NCBI GenBank assembly: GCA_964527595.1
Contig: CAZGPI010000007.1
Location: 1 to 64,000, forward strand
DNA length: 64,000 nt
Source: GWF2-38-10 sp964527595
GTDB taxonomy: Bacteria > Babelota > Babeliae > Babelales > RVW-14
Reading direction: 5' to 3'
Shown here one piece after another: positions 44,037-52,521 of this stretch. Under the pieces are notes generated by a model that saw nothing but the letters and a program-made list of their open reading frames with translations, did not search any database and was not told the origin of the DNA. The translations under genes and the position numbers were made by a program. Each line of letters starts with the position of its first letter. Position 1 is the first letter of the stretch.

Positions 44037-44318
44037 ATGAAGTTTCTTACCATCATATTGGCAATCGCCTGTTCAGCCGGTCTTTCATTCAGCGCCTATT
44101 CCCAAGAAGAATTTACAGAGGATGAATACCTCGAGAAAAATGTTATACACTCGGTCGATTCTGTTCAAGAAAAAGTTAAATCAACACAAGACGACAAAAA
44201 CGTTATCAGTGATTCAGATGATCGCGACGAAGACAATTTTGTCAAAAGTAGCGAAAATCCTTTAAACGAAGACGCTTTTGATTTTAGTCCGGATTTAGAC
44301 GAAACAAGAAATTTATAA
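44037..44318 (+). CDS. Small acidic exported protein
   Basis: 93 residues; ATG after AAAAAGGAG. Signal peptide ends near SFSAYSQ. The mature part of about 70 residues is rich in D, E, S and N with hardly any hydrophobic residues, so it is probably disordered. No known family. A strong terminator follows directly. It is the acidic counterpart in style to the basic lipoprotein at 1063-1314, but no link between them is shown. Confidence 0.72.
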   Translation: MKFLTIILAIACSAGLSFSAYSQEEFTEDEYLEKNVIHSVDSVQEKVKSTQDDKNVISDSDDRDEDNFVKSSENPLNEDAFDFSPDLDETRNL

Positions 44319-44325
44319 AAAATCG

Positions 44326-44357
44326 AAAAAGCCCCTCGAGAGAACGAGGGGCTTTTT
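44326..44357. terminator. Bidirectional terminator
   Basis: A 13-bp perfect stem AAAAAGCCCCTCG / CGAGGGGCTTTTT with a 6-base loop, between the plus-strand acidic protein gene and the minus-strand ssb gene. Confidence 0.93.
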
Positions 44358-44376
44358 CATGAAGTCTTTAGTTTAA

Positions 44377-44865
44377 TTAGAACGGCAAATCGTCTTCAAA
44401 AGGTGCGTCATTTTTCAAGGCAACTTCACCCGTTGATGATGATCTATCGGCAGCGGCTGATGATCTTCTTACCGGTTCTTCAGATTTTGCTGAACTAAAT
44501 TCATCGGCGCCAGCTTCATCTTCTGCTGGAGCTCCTGCGGATAAAAAAGTAACGCGGTCAGCAACAATAGAATGCTTGCTGCGTTTATTTCCATCAGGAT
44601 CTTGCCATGAATCAAGTTTCAAACGACCTTCGACTAATACCGAGCGGCCTTTTGCCAAATACTGTTTACACGTATCGGCTTGAGCGCCCCAAATATCAAC
44701 ATCAACAAAGCAAACTTCTTGTACCATGGTACCGGTTTGTTTGTTTTTAAATTGACGGTTGGATGCAAGACCAAAACGGCAGACAGCTTGTCCTGATGCG
44801 AGTTGTTTTAGCTCGGGATCTCTCGTCAAGTTTCCCATCATGATAATGCGATTATAATTTGCCAT
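44377..44865 (-). CDS. ssb: Single-stranded DNA-binding protein
   Basis: 162 residues. OB-fold domain (1-110): NRIIMMGNLTRDPELKQL, CRFGLASNR, FVDVDIWGAQADTCKQYLAKGRSVLVEGRLKLDSWQ. A disordered acidic/serine linker follows, and the protein ends with DDLPF, the conserved tail that recruits replication and repair partners. Not next to rpsF/rpsR as in many bacteria. Confidence 0.96.
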   Translation of the reverse strand: MANYNRIIMMGNLTRDPELKQLASGQAVCRFGLASNRQFKNKQTGTMVQEVCFVDVDIWGAQADTCKQYLAKGRSVLVEGRLKLDSWQDPDGNKRSKHSIVADRVTFLSAGAPAEDEAGADEFSSAKSEEPVRRSSAAADRSSSTGEVALKNDAPFEDDLPF

Positions 44866-44881
44866 GGTTCACCTTATTGTA

Positions 44882-44909
44882 ATTGTATGTACTTTTTCAA
44901 TCGATACAA
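44882..44909 (-). promoter_or_regulatory. Candidate ssb promoter
   Basis: On the minus strand TTGTAT (44909-44904), 16 bases, TACAAT (44887-44882), 17 bases before the start codon. The leader would be very short. Confidence 0.4.
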
Positions 44910-44945
44910 CATGCTATCATATTCAAAATTTTTGGCAAAAAAGTC

Positions 44946-46070
44946 TTATTCCTCTGCACTTTTATCCAAATTGATGGTTGCATGTAACATTTGCCGGAGT
45001 GGCTCGAGAGTGGTTATTTGCTCATGATAAAAAAGTTGATCGCCAAAGTAACTGGCCAAAACTTTATCGGCTTGCCGCACAATTTCTTCTGGCGTACATC
45101 GATGCTGAATACATTCTGGGTATACTGTTTTTTTGAGTAATAAATTAGGAAGTGCCATATAAGCAACCTTCACCAATCGCCGCCCAACAAAAAACGTAAG
45201 CTTAGATATTTTGAAAAACACAATTGATGGAACCCCAAATAATGCAAGCTCAAGCGTTACCGTTCCGGGCTTGGTAATGGCAAGGCAACATTCGCTCAAA
45301 AGCTCATTCTTTTCATGCCCTTGCCGCACAAACGATAAGGGGAATTTCTCTGGCAATAACCCATTTTTTTGTATTTGTTGTTCTATAAAATGTTGGGGCA
45401 ATGATTGAGCTAATGGAATCACAAAAGATAGTTGTGGATATTTTTGATGGAGCCGTTGTGCAATATCGGTAAGTAACGGCAAAAAACGTTCAACTTCGCC
45501 ATGCCGCGAACCGGGCATTAAAGCAACAATGGGCCGCTTATCAACCGTTTTTATATATTGTTCTAGTGCGTCATATACCGGGCAACCAAGCCACTGGGCA
45601 ATAACACCATGTTGTTTATACCAAGCAACTTCAAACGGATATAAAACGATAACGGCGTCGCACAGATTTTTTATTTTTTTTACCCGCCAAGCGCCCCAAC
45701 ACCATAATTGGGGTGGCGCAACATAGGTGATTTTGATATGAGGAACTCGTTTTTTCAAAATTCCGGCTAGCTTTAAATTGAACCCAGGAAAATCAACAAG
45801 GACCACTTCGGTAAATTGGTGCTCAATAATGTGATTAACTAGTTTGCGCATAATACGCAAAATGCGCGGCAAATGCGTAATGATTTCTACAACACCGGTT
45901 ACATTAAGCTTTTCAAAGCGCTCAAAAATCACCGTTCCGGTTGCTGCCAAAAAATCACCGCCAACGCCTTCCCAATAATCGCCAGCTTGTTCTTTTTGCC
46001 TTTTATTCACAAACCAGGCAGCATTTTGATCGCCCGATAACTCTCCGGCAACTACAAAAACTTTTTTCAT
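44946..46070 (-). CDS. lpxB: Lipid-A-disaccharide synthase LpxB
   Basis: 374 residues from the ATG at 46070, which overlaps the stop of the upstream gene (ATGA). LpxB joins UDP-2,3-diacylglucosamine and lipid X into the lipid A disaccharide. Motifs: VVAGELSGDQNAAWFV, VLVDFPGFNLKLA, YVAPPQLWCWGAWRVKKI, LMPGSRHGEVERFLP and the donor-site region ITKPGTVTLELALFGVPSIVFFK. Normal length. It uses the product of lpxI (16011-16826). Confidence 0.96.
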   Translation of the reverse strand: MKKVFVVAGELSGDQNAAWFVNKRQKEQAGDYWEGVGGDFLAATGTVIFERFEKLNVTGVVEIITHLPRILRIMRKLVNHIIEHQFTEVVLVDFPGFNLKLAGILKKRVPHIKITYVAPPQLWCWGAWRVKKIKNLCDAVIVLYPFEVAWYKQHGVIAQWLGCPVYDALEQYIKTVDKRPIVALMPGSRHGEVERFLPLLTDIAQRLHQKYPQLSFVIPLAQSLPQHFIEQQIQKNGLLPEKFPLSFVRQGHEKNELLSECCLAITKPGTVTLELALFGVPSIVFFKISKLTFFVGRRLVKVAYMALPNLLLKKTVYPECIQHRCTPEEIVRQADKVLASYFGDQLFYHEQITTLEPLRQMLHATINLDKSAEE

Positions 46071-46672
46071 GAGATTTTCAACCCATCGCAAGAATTCATA
46101 CGTAATGCTACCTTTTTGATTTCTTCAACGGCATTCTGCGTCGTTTTTTTTAGATCGGCAAATACGCCAATTTCGCCAAGACCGTTATTGTTAGCCGTTT
46201 TTGTTAATCGTTTATTCAATGATGTAAGTTGTCCTTCGTATCCCTTAAGGCCATGGCTTACGTCCTGCAAAATATGATATGCATCTTCCAATGAATGATG
46301 CGATGCTTTTTTGAACGGTTTTTGGTTATCAACTAAACGTTCAATCAAGTGAGAAAACTTTTGCTGCACCGCTGACAATTCAACCGACAATTCACCCAAT
46401 GTTTTTTGCAAAGGCATAATGTTTTTATATGCCGTTTCATCAACCTTACTCATAGCGATTTGGCACAAACCAGATTGCTTATTAATATTGGTCGAGACAT
46501 TAAAGGCATCCCTAATCTCTTGGCCTATTGACTCTTTAAGTTCGTTTTTTGAAAGCTTTTTGTCTTGATGTGTTGGTTTAGACAAAACAAATTGATCGGC
46601 GGCCGAAACAGTCGTCGACGAAACAACTAGGGCTAGATAAAGCCCACAAAACCATACTATTTTAACTTTCAT
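46067..46672 (-). CDS. Exported helical protein upstream of lpxB
   Basis: 201 residues from the ATG at 46672 (GAGG 7 bases upstream). The frame is open further upstream to 46840, but that part is read from a palindromic repeat and has no signal features. Signal peptide of about 23 residues (KIVWFCGLYLALVVSSTTVSAA). The rest is helical with heptad spacing (LQKTLGELSVELSAVQQKFSHLIERL), probably a coiled coil. No known domain. Its stop overlaps the lpxB start, so the two are translationally coupled, which hints at a link to the envelope. Confidence 0.75.
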   Translation of the reverse strand: MKVKIVWFCGLYLALVVSSTTVSAADQFVLSKPTHQDKKLSKNELKESIGQEIRDAFNVSTNINKQSGLCQIAMSKVDETAYKNIMPLQKTLGELSVELSAVQQKFSHLIERLVDNQKPFKKASHHSLEDAYHILQDVSHGLKGYEGQLTSLNKRLTKTANNNGLGEIGVFADLKKTTQNAVEEIKKVALRMNSCDGLKIS

Positions 46673-46768
46673 CTGTAGCCTCGCTATTTCAAGATCTAAA
46701 CTAAATTTGTAAAAAACCTGAAAAAGTTTTTTTGTCATCCTTGAAACCATTCCATCAATTACCAAATT

Positions 46769-46800
46769 TGTCACCCCGGACTCGATCCGGGGTCCATCTT
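46769..46800. repeat. Palindromic repeat, family B, downstream flank of the GIY-YIG gene
   Basis: TGTCACCCCGGA, CTCGAT spacer region, then TCCGGGGTCCATC. It supplies the last codons of the GIY-YIG gene (reading KMDPGSSPG) and the stop. Opposite in orientation to the copy at 47117. Confidence 0.85.
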
Positions 46801-47097
46801 TTCTTCTGGTCCAAAAATCGTTTCGTATAAATCGTTCCATTCTGGATTTCGCTCTTCTACTAAATCAATTTTCCATTGGCGGAGCCAATTCTTGAGTTGC
46901 TTTTCTCTTGTTATCGCCCTATCGACGTATTGGTATTGTTCTATATATACTAATATTTTCACATTATATTCTTGCGTAAATCCCTCACAAAGTCCATTTC
47001 TGTGTTCAATAATACGGCGCTTTAAATCGCTGGTAATTCCAATATATAAAGTTCCCTGGGGTTTATTAGCAAGAATATAAACAACGTATGTTTTCAT
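46771..47097 (-). CDS. GIY-YIG nuclease domain protein between palindromic repeats
   Basis: 108 residues from the ATG at 47097. The GIY-YIG fold is complete: TYVVYILANKPQGTLYIGIT (the Y-V-Y and Y-I-G strands), the catalytic Arg in SDLKRRIIEHRNG, then TQEYNVKILVYIEQY, AITREKQLKNW and a final W-LV-E region. This is the small stand-alone YhbQ/UPF0213-like group, of unclear role, related to homing-type nucleases. Family B palindromes lie at both ends in inverted orientation, the downstream one forming the last 9-10 codons. The frame is also open through the upstream repeat to 47220. The arrangement suggests that gene and repeats travel together; that is inference. Confidence 0.9.
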   Translation of the reverse strand: MKTYVVYILANKPQGTLYIGITSDLKRRIIEHRNGLCEGFTQEYNVKILVYIEQYQYVDRAITREKQLKNWLRQWKIDLVEERNPEWNDLYETIFGPEEKMDPGSSPG

Positions 47098-47116
47098 AAT
47101 ACAAAATCCCATATAG

Positions 47117-47148
47117 GATGGATCCCGGATCGAGTCCGGGATGACAAA
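47117..47148. repeat. Palindromic repeat, family B, upstream flank of the GIY-YIG gene
   Basis: GATGGATCCCGGA, TCGAG, TCCGGGATGACAAAA: the reverse complement of the form at 53961 and 46769. It lies 20 bases before the GIY-YIG start codon. Confidence 0.85.
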
Positions 47149-47240
47149 ATTGGTATTATTATTAATAACCTGAGCTATAAACAAAACACTTATGAATAAT
47201 AACCAAAAGTAGAATAGCACGAATTACCGATAGATAAAAC

Positions 47241-47280
47241 AATAAGAGGCATGACTTTTACATCACGCCTCTTATTTTTG
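47241..47280 (-). terminator. Terminator after the exported protein gene
   Basis: Stem AATAAGAGGC / GCCTCTTATT with a 16-base inner part. It lies about 70 bases after the stop at 47348 on the minus strand, where TTATTGTTTT follows. The plus strand also has a T run, but no plus-strand gene ends here. Confidence 0.7.
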
Positions 47281-47347
47281 TTTAAATATCTTGTTGGTTG
47301 GTCTTAATTAATCATCATAAAATAATGACTAAAATATATCTAAACAA

Positions 47348-47872
47348 TTAGACAGCTGCTGAACCGCCTGTTGATGCTGGAACTGTTGACTGACCTGCAT
47401 TTCCATCTACTGGAGCTGCTGGTTCTGCTGCTACGTCTGTTGGAACCTCTACTACTGGAGCTGGATTCTTGCTGCATTTAGCAATAACCCAATCATACAA
47501 CGCAATAGCGTGTGTTTTCACTGAACTTGCTTTATCGCAGCAATACCCTGTTACTACAGGCGTTTTTTCAACAAAAAAACCATTTACTTCGTTAAACTTA
47601 AGTGCATACCCAACGCTAAGACCAACAACTGTTAATGCCCCACCAATAAGCAAAGCTGCTTTGCGGGTTGACATAGAAGCTTTTGATGAACCGGATGCTG
47701 TAATAGCAAGTTCATTAAGTTCTGCTTTAAGTTGTTCTGTTTTGCCTTCGTTGATCATTTGTTCTGCATATGTTTTGCCAGCAAGGACTACGTCTTCATC
47801 AGAAATAGCTGCAACAACAAGATTTGATGCACATACCATTGCAAGTGCTAAAGAAACTATTTTTTTCATCAT
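47348..47872 (-). CDS. Exported protein with one internal membrane segment
   Basis: 174 residues from the ATG at 47872 (GGAG upstream; a second ATG follows at once). Signal peptide of about 22 residues, a helical part with QLKAELNELAI, a hydrophobic segment at about 75-93 (AALLIGGALTVVGLSVGYAL) that may span a membrane, a part with CC and C residues, and a proline/alanine/valine-rich tail (PAPVVEVPTDVAAEPAAPVDG). No known family. The Pro/Ala tail suggests a flexible, possibly surface-exposed end. Confidence 0.7.
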   Translation of the reverse strand: MMKKIVSLALAMVCASNLVVAAISDEDVVLAGKTYAEQMINEGKTEQLKAELNELAITASGSSKASMSTRKAALLIGGALTVVGLSVGYALKFNEVNGFFVEKTPVVTGYCCDKASSVKTHAIALYDWVIAKCSKNPAPVVEVPTDVAAEPAAPVDGNAGQSTVPASTGGSAAV

Positions 47873-48082
47873 AATAAATATCTCCACATTAGGTTAAAGA
47901 ATAATAAACCAAACCACAAAACACCTGACCAACAAGTCATTAACTTTTTTACACTTTTCAACAATGTTACAAGTTGCATCAAAAGCATCAATACAACCGT
48001 AATATCTATCAAAAAACTGTTGTCAGTATAATACCGATCTTAAAGAAATCAACACAGAATCAGATGATATTAATAAGGTTAT

Positions 48083-48694
48083 TTATTTGCTTGAAACAAT
48101 ACCTTCAAAAAAATAATTAAAACATTTTCTGAGGTACTGAATAAATGAAATAAAGGAAAAAAAGGCAAGCAAAACCAAAAACGCATAATACGTTCTGGCT
48201 GGTTCCCAATGCATGAAATAGCACACGAATAACCATGAAATAAACAGCATCTGGAAAAACGTGGTCAGCTTGCCCCAAAGAATTGGTTCAACCTTTGGAT
48301 GTTCATGGGTGGTGATGATCACGTAACTGCCCATAATAATGAGTAGTTCGCGTACAACTACTAATGCCACAAACCACAGAGGAATTTTGAACGATGGTGA
48401 CCCAACAAAAGCAAGCGCCGTAAAAGACGCCAATAAGAATATTTTGTCTGCTATCGGGTCAAGCAATTTGCCCAAATATGTTTGCTGATGCAATAAGCGC
48501 GCTAAGTACCCATCAAGTAAATCGGTCACCGCTGCCACAACAAAGAGTAAAAATGAAAATAACCACCAATTAAATGCTATCCCTATAACAACAAATGGTG
48601 CCAAAAAGACTCGACTCATCGATAAAACGTTCGCTATAGTAAACCAGCACTTATCTTGCTTAATATGCCACAATAAAGAATATGGTTGCTTCAT
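48083..48694 (-). CDS. CDP-alcohol phosphatidyltransferase (PgsA-like)
   Basis: 203 residues with about five to six transmembrane helices. The family signature D-G-x2-A-R-x8-G-x3-D-x3-D is complete: DLLDGYLARLLHQQTYLGKLLDPIAD. Enzymes of this family transfer a phosphatidyl group from CDP-diacylglycerol to an alcohol. A second member at 62669-63235 stands next to pgpA and is the better PgsA candidate, so this one may be a second phosphatidylglycerophosphate synthase, a cardiolipin synthase of the CDP-alcohol type, or use another alcohol. The sequence alone does not decide. It stands alone. Confidence 0.88.
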   Translation of the reverse strand: MKQPYSLLWHIKQDKCWFTIANVLSMSRVFLAPFVVIGIAFNWWLFSFLLFVVAAVTDLLDGYLARLLHQQTYLGKLLDPIADKIFLLASFTALAFVGSPSFKIPLWFVALVVVRELLIIMGSYVIITTHEHPKVEPILWGKLTTFFQMLFISWLFVCYFMHWEPARTYYAFLVLLAFFSFISFIQYLRKCFNYFFEGIVSSK

Positions 48695-48814
48695 TATTAA
48701 CCTTATCGGTACGAAAAATGACTAGATTCTAACAGCATTTTACAATTTCATGCCTTATTTGTAAAATAAATAGAACGTTCTATTGCCCATAAACCATAAA
48801 TATTAAGATGAACC

Positions 48815-49492
48815 ATGACAAATGAGATAGTTTTTATCATACATACCCTCATAATAATTCTTTTAAGCCTTGGGGCACTCAGGATTGGTGAGCATGCGCT
48901 TATTGCGCTCCTTTGCCTTTTAGGTGTTTTATCTAATCTCCTTATTGTTAAACAAGTAACCCTCTTTGGCTTTGCGGTAACCTGCAGCGATGTTTACGCC
49001 GTTGGCAGCATTCTTTGCCTTAATCTTCTCCAAGAATATTTTGGCAAAAAAAAGGCATTTCAAGCTATTTGGGCGAGCTTTTTCTGTTTGGTCGTATTTC
49101 TGGCTATGAGCCAACTACATCTTTGGTACACTCCCAATCTTTTTGATATTACCCAAGAACATTATCAGGCTATTCTAGGCATTATGCCACGCATCACAAT
49201 CGCATCAATTATCAGCTACCTGACCGTACAACTTATTGATACAGGCGTGTATTCCTTGCTGCAAACGTCATTCCTTGGTAAATTCTTCACCTTACGGACC
49301 ATTATATCGCTTGTTTTTAGCCAAACATTAGATACGGTGCTCTTTAGCTTTCTTGGGCTTTATGGCATAGTCGGCTCTATTACGCACATTATCATCGTAA
49401 GTTTGGCCGTAAAATTATTGATTATCGGACTGAGCGCACCACTTATCGGGCTCACTAAAAAAATGATACAACGAAACACTGAAAATCTATGA
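48815..49492 (+). CDS. yhhQ: Queuosine precursor transporter, YhhQ family
   Basis: 225 residues with six or so transmembrane helices. It belongs to the VUT/YhhQ family (COG1738): NLLIVKQVTLFGF, TCSDVYAVGSILCLNLLQEYFGKKKAFQAIW, and the late QLIDTGVYSLLQ and FSQTLDTVLF motifs. YhhQ imports queuosine precursors (preQ0/preQ1 in E. coli, queuine in some pathogens). Its stop overlaps the tgt start by four bases (ATGA), so the two act together. No queuosine synthesis genes (queC, queD, queE, queF, queA) are in the window, which fits salvage. Confidence 0.93.
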   Translation: MTNEIVFIIHTLIIILLSLGALRIGEHALIALLCLLGVLSNLLIVKQVTLFGFAVTCSDVYAVGSILCLNLLQEYFGKKKAFQAIWASFFCLVVFLAMSQLHLWYTPNLFDITQEHYQAILGIMPRITIASIISYLTVQLIDTGVYSLLQTSFLGKFFTLRTIISLVFSQTLDTVLFSFLGLYGIVGSITHIIIVSLAVKLLIIGLSAPLIGLTKKMIQRNTENL

Positions 49493-50619
49493 ACCCCTTT
49501 AAGTTTGAACTCATCCATCAATCTAAAAAATCCCGAGCTCGCGTTGGCAAAATTCATACGCCGCACGGCATTATCGATACGCCCAACTTTGTTGCCGTTG
49601 GTACCAATGCGGCCGTTAAAGCGCTTGATAGTAAAATTATTGAACAACTTGGCCAACAACTTATGTTTGCCAATACCTACCACCTTATGCTCCAACCCGG
49701 AACAGCAATTATCAAAGCGGCCGGCGGCATCCATAAGTTTATGAACCGCTCAATGCCCATCATTACCGATTCGGGTGGATTTCAGGTATTCAGCCTTATG
49801 TACGGCGGCGTACATAGCGAACTTAAGAGTAAGGGAACAAAAACGCACGACAATTCGGTGCTCAAGATTAATGAAGATGGCGTACTTTTTAGATCGTACC
49901 GCGACGGCGCAAAAGTTTTGTTAACCCCCGAAACATCAATTCAAGCGCAAAAAGATATCGGCGCCGACATTCTTATTAGTTTTGACGAACTTCCGCCTTA
50001 TCACACCGACCAAAATAAGCTCAAGCATTCGCTTGACCGAACTCATCGCTGGGAAATTCGTTCATTAGCCGAACATGAAAAAAATAGAAATAATCAGGCG
50101 CTTTATGCCGTTATTCATGGCGGCCTTGACCAAGCATTACGCAAAAAGAGTTGTGACCTTTTGGGCCAACATGGATTTGATGGTTTTTCGATCGGTGGCA
50201 GTTTGGGGCAAAACCGCGAACAAATGTTCGAACTGCTTAACTTCCTTATGCCGCATGTTCCTTCCGATAAACCTAATCACCTTTTGGGGATCGGCGACTT
50301 GCCTTCAATTGCTCATATTGTTCCGCTGGGCATTGATACCTTTGATAGTTCTCACCCAACTAAAGCGGCGCGGCACGGACTATTTTTTACCCCACAAGGC
50401 AATAAACGCATAACACAAAGCGGTAATGCTAGTCTTTTGCGCCCAATACAAGAAGGGTGTAATTGTTATACCTGCACCAATTATACCGCGGCATATCTTT
50501 GCCACTTATTCAAGGCACATGAATTAACCTTTTACACCCTAGCGACCATTCACAATATCCACTTTATGGTGAACCTCATGAACGATTATCGAACAAAAAT
50601 TCTTAATGATGAAATTTAA
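49489..50619 (+). CDS. tgt: tRNA-guanine transglycosylase, chlamydial (queuine-type)
   Basis: 376 residues. Exchanges G34 in GUN-anticodon tRNAs for a queuosine precursor. Active-site ITDSGGFQ (92-99), zinc site Cys324, Cys326, Cys329 and His355. Several features match my memory of Chlamydia Tgt and not E. coli: FELIHQSKKSRARVGKI at the start, a loop insert at about 104-124 (MYGGVHSELKSKG), RSYRDG, DELPPYHTD, and the C-terminal ILNDEI. The specificity loop reads IGGSLG (235-240), with Gly240 where preQ1-specific enzymes have Val233 (Zymomonas numbering); Gly is found there in eukaryotic and chlamydial enzymes and allows queuine. So use of host queuine is likely. Confidence 0.95.
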   Translation: MNPFKFELIHQSKKSRARVGKIHTPHGIIDTPNFVAVGTNAAVKALDSKIIEQLGQQLMFANTYHLMLQPGTAIIKAAGGIHKFMNRSMPIITDSGGFQVFSLMYGGVHSELKSKGTKTHDNSVLKINEDGVLFRSYRDGAKVLLTPETSIQAQKDIGADILISFDELPPYHTDQNKLKHSLDRTHRWEIRSLAEHEKNRNNQALYAVIHGGLDQALRKKSCDLLGQHGFDGFSIGGSLGQNREQMFELLNFLMPHVPSDKPNHLLGIGDLPSIAHIVPLGIDTFDSSHPTKAARHGLFFTPQGNKRITQSGNASLLRPIQEGCNCYTCTNYTAAYLCHLFKAHELTFYTLATIHNIHFMVNLMNDYRTKILNDEI

Positions 50620-51404
50620 CTGATCATTTCAGCCTTCAGCCAATTGATCGCTTCAACAAGCTTTAATGGTTGAACATCGACGAATGACTCAATACCTTCG
50701 ACGGGAATTTCATCCAAAAATAACTTGGCCTCAAGCATTAAACAAAAATCTTGGCCTTCGTGGTTAAAAACCAAGGTATCTTGCCAACCAACCTTTTTAA
50801 CATTAATCCACAGTGGCTCAGCATTTTCTTTATAAGAAAACAAATAAGTCGTAACATCATCTGCTACCGATGTTTTAAACTGACATGCCCACATCAAAAA
50901 GAGATTGGGAGGAAATGCATCGTACCCAAAAACCCTTGCCTTTAGAGGCTTCCCATTAATTGATAAACTTGATAACGGAAAGCATTTGCTCGCGCAATCA
51001 AAAATCGTTTGCTTCTTGTTATTACGTATCGCGAGGTCAAGTCTGGGTAAACATTGTTTCACAATCAGGTTGATACAATCAACCTTTTCCAACTCAAACG
51101 CAACGTGCAATGCAGTATTACCCCGATCATCCTGTTCATTAACATTAATACTTGAATCATCAAGAAGCACGGCAACCTCATCAATCTTTCCCATAGCAAC
51201 GGCCATATGCAACCGAAAAGGATCCAGAGAAGAAGCTGAATCGGTTGAAATAGAACTTCCACTCCCCCACTCAGAGTCCAATTCAGCAAACTCGTTATGC
51301 GAATGAGGAAAACCATGCGACGTATCAGGCAATTCAAGAGACTCCATGGCAAAACCATTACCAACAAAAAATGATAGAAAAACAAAAGAAAGTAGCACCT
51401 TCAT
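50616..51404 (-). CDS. Exported protein with ankyrin repeats
   Basis: 262 residues from the ATG at 51404 (AAAAAGGGGAG upstream); a longer frame to 51533 overlaps murB and is not needed. Signal peptide of about 19 residues (VLLSFVFLSFFVGNGFAM), an acidic/serine linker, then about three ankyrin units (DPFRLHMAVAMGKIDEVAVLLDD, INVNEQDDRGNTALHVAFELEKVDCINLIV, and a weaker one), and a C-terminal part of about 120 residues that I do not recognise. The repeats are not close copies of those in the pair at 38775-42350. Possible host-directed protein. Converges on tgt with a 4-base overlap. Confidence 0.82.
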   Translation of the reverse strand: MKVLLSFVFLSFFVGNGFAMESLELPDTSHGFPHSHNEFAELDSEWGSGSSISTDSASSLDPFRLHMAVAMGKIDEVAVLLDDSSINVNEQDDRGNTALHVAFELEKVDCINLIVKQCLPRLDLAIRNNKKQTIFDCASKCFPLSSLSINGKPLKARVFGYDAFPPNLFLMWACQFKTSVADDVTTYLFSYKENAEPLWINVKKVGWQDTLVFNHEGQDFCLMLEAKLFLDEIPVEGIESFVDVQPLKLVEAINWLKAEMIS

Positions 51405-51493
51405 AGACTCCCCTTTTTGGTTAAAAATAAAACACTTAACCATGAGGATAACTATAATGATTTGTAGATTCAAGACACGGTAAATAAAAAATA

Positions 51494-52423
51494 TTACATA
51501 AATGGGTTTTGTTTGAATCCAACAAGCTGACATTCGGCCTGAGGCACAATCCCAAACTGGTCGCGTACCATTTCTTGCATGCGGCGCGCAAGGCCAATAA
51601 CATCGGTACTGGTTGCCCCTGGTTTGGTCACCAACATATTTGCATGATGATGCGAGACCACCGCATTGCCAACCGACAATTCACCCTTAACGCCAAGTTT
51701 ATCAAGATAATAAGCAACATATGGAAGTTTTTTGCCATTAACCACGAAAGCCAATTCTTGATCTGAAAAATTTCTAAAAAAGCTTCCACAGGTATTTGAT
51801 TTTGGATAACGATTGTTGCGGTGCCGAATAATTTCATCACGGCGCCCTTTGGCATATGCCGCCGCAAGCGCATCGCCCTGTTTGAGGCTAAAAGTTGCTT
51901 GAACCAAATAATACTCTTTTTCAAAAAGTTTTGAGTGATCGTATCCAAAGGTAAACCAGTCACGGTCAACTTCGAATAATTTTCCCGTTGAACGTTCTAC
52001 CACGCAGGCCCGAACCAAAAAGTTACTCAATAGGAATTCAAAGTAATGAATATTGATATAGACCGAACCGCCGACCGTCCCGGGAATCCCGCTGAACTCT
52101 TCAAGGCCGATAAAGCCATTGTCCAAACAAACATCAATAAGATCTTGTATCGTAACCCCGGCCCCCGCCGTTACTAAGTTTTGTTGATGATCAAAAGTGA
52201 CGTCTTTGAGTTGTGGTCGAATAACCAACCCATCAAATCCTTCGTCGCTAATCAAAATATTGGCACCGCAACCGAGAACAAAAACATCAAGACCTTTTGC
52301 CGCTGCAAACTGGACACATTCAACAAATTCCTGCGTATTAACCGGTTCGGCATAAAAACGCGCTGGTCCTCCGGTTTTAAACCAATTCTTATCAGCCAAC
52401 GAAATATTTTCTTGAATATTCAT
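51494..52423 (-). CDS. murB: UDP-N-acetylenolpyruvoylglucosamine reductase MurB
   Basis: 309 residues. FAD enzyme that reduces enolpyruvyl-UDP-GlcNAc to UDP-MurNAc. FAD-binding motifs LGCGANILISDEGFDGLVI and FSGIPGTVGGSVYIN, the catalytic serine region SNTCGSFFRNF, and the late Glu in QAECQLVGF. The stretch after VGG (INIHYFEFLLSNFL) differs from the usual MNAGAYG. The cell therefore makes peptidoglycan precursors, together with MurD. Stands alone between an ankyrin gene and a palindromic repeat. Confidence 0.95.
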   Translation of the reverse strand: MNIQENISLADKNWFKTGGPARFYAEPVNTQEFVECVQFAAAKGLDVFVLGCGANILISDEGFDGLVIRPQLKDVTFDHQQNLVTAGAGVTIQDLIDVCLDNGFIGLEEFSGIPGTVGGSVYINIHYFEFLLSNFLVRACVVERSTGKLFEVDRDWFTFGYDHSKLFEKEYYLVQATFSLKQGDALAAAYAKGRRDEIIRHRNNRYPKSNTCGSFFRNFSDQELAFVVNGKKLPYVAYYLDKLGVKGELSVGNAVVSHHHANMLVTKPGATSTDVIGLARRMQEMVRDQFGIVPQAECQLVGFKQNPFM

Positions 52424-52454
52424 ATCATTAACTCATGTTAAGCACTGTTTTTTT

Positions 52455-52486
52455 TGTCATCCCGGACGTGATCCGGGATCCATCTT
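52455..52486. repeat. Palindromic repeat, family B
   Basis: TGTCATCCCGGA, CGTGA, TCCGGGATCCATCTT in the 98-base gap between murB and the Sel1 gene. Preceded by a run of eight T residues, so on the minus strand it might also help to end the Sel1 region's upstream neighbour; mainly a repeat copy. Confidence 0.85.
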
Positions 52487-52521
52487 CTCATCTAATGGCT
52501 TCAATAGCATAACAAAAGTAT

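Noticed and set aside
46673..46840. N-terminal extension of the exported protein upstream of lpxB
   Set aside because: The extra 56 codons are read from a palindromic repeat; the ATG at 46672 has its own GAGG and begins a normal signal peptide.
48695..48814. preQ1 riboswitch before yhhQ
   Set aside because: The 120-base leader has no visible preQ1-I pseudoknot (C-rich loop and A-rich tail) and no terminator hairpin.
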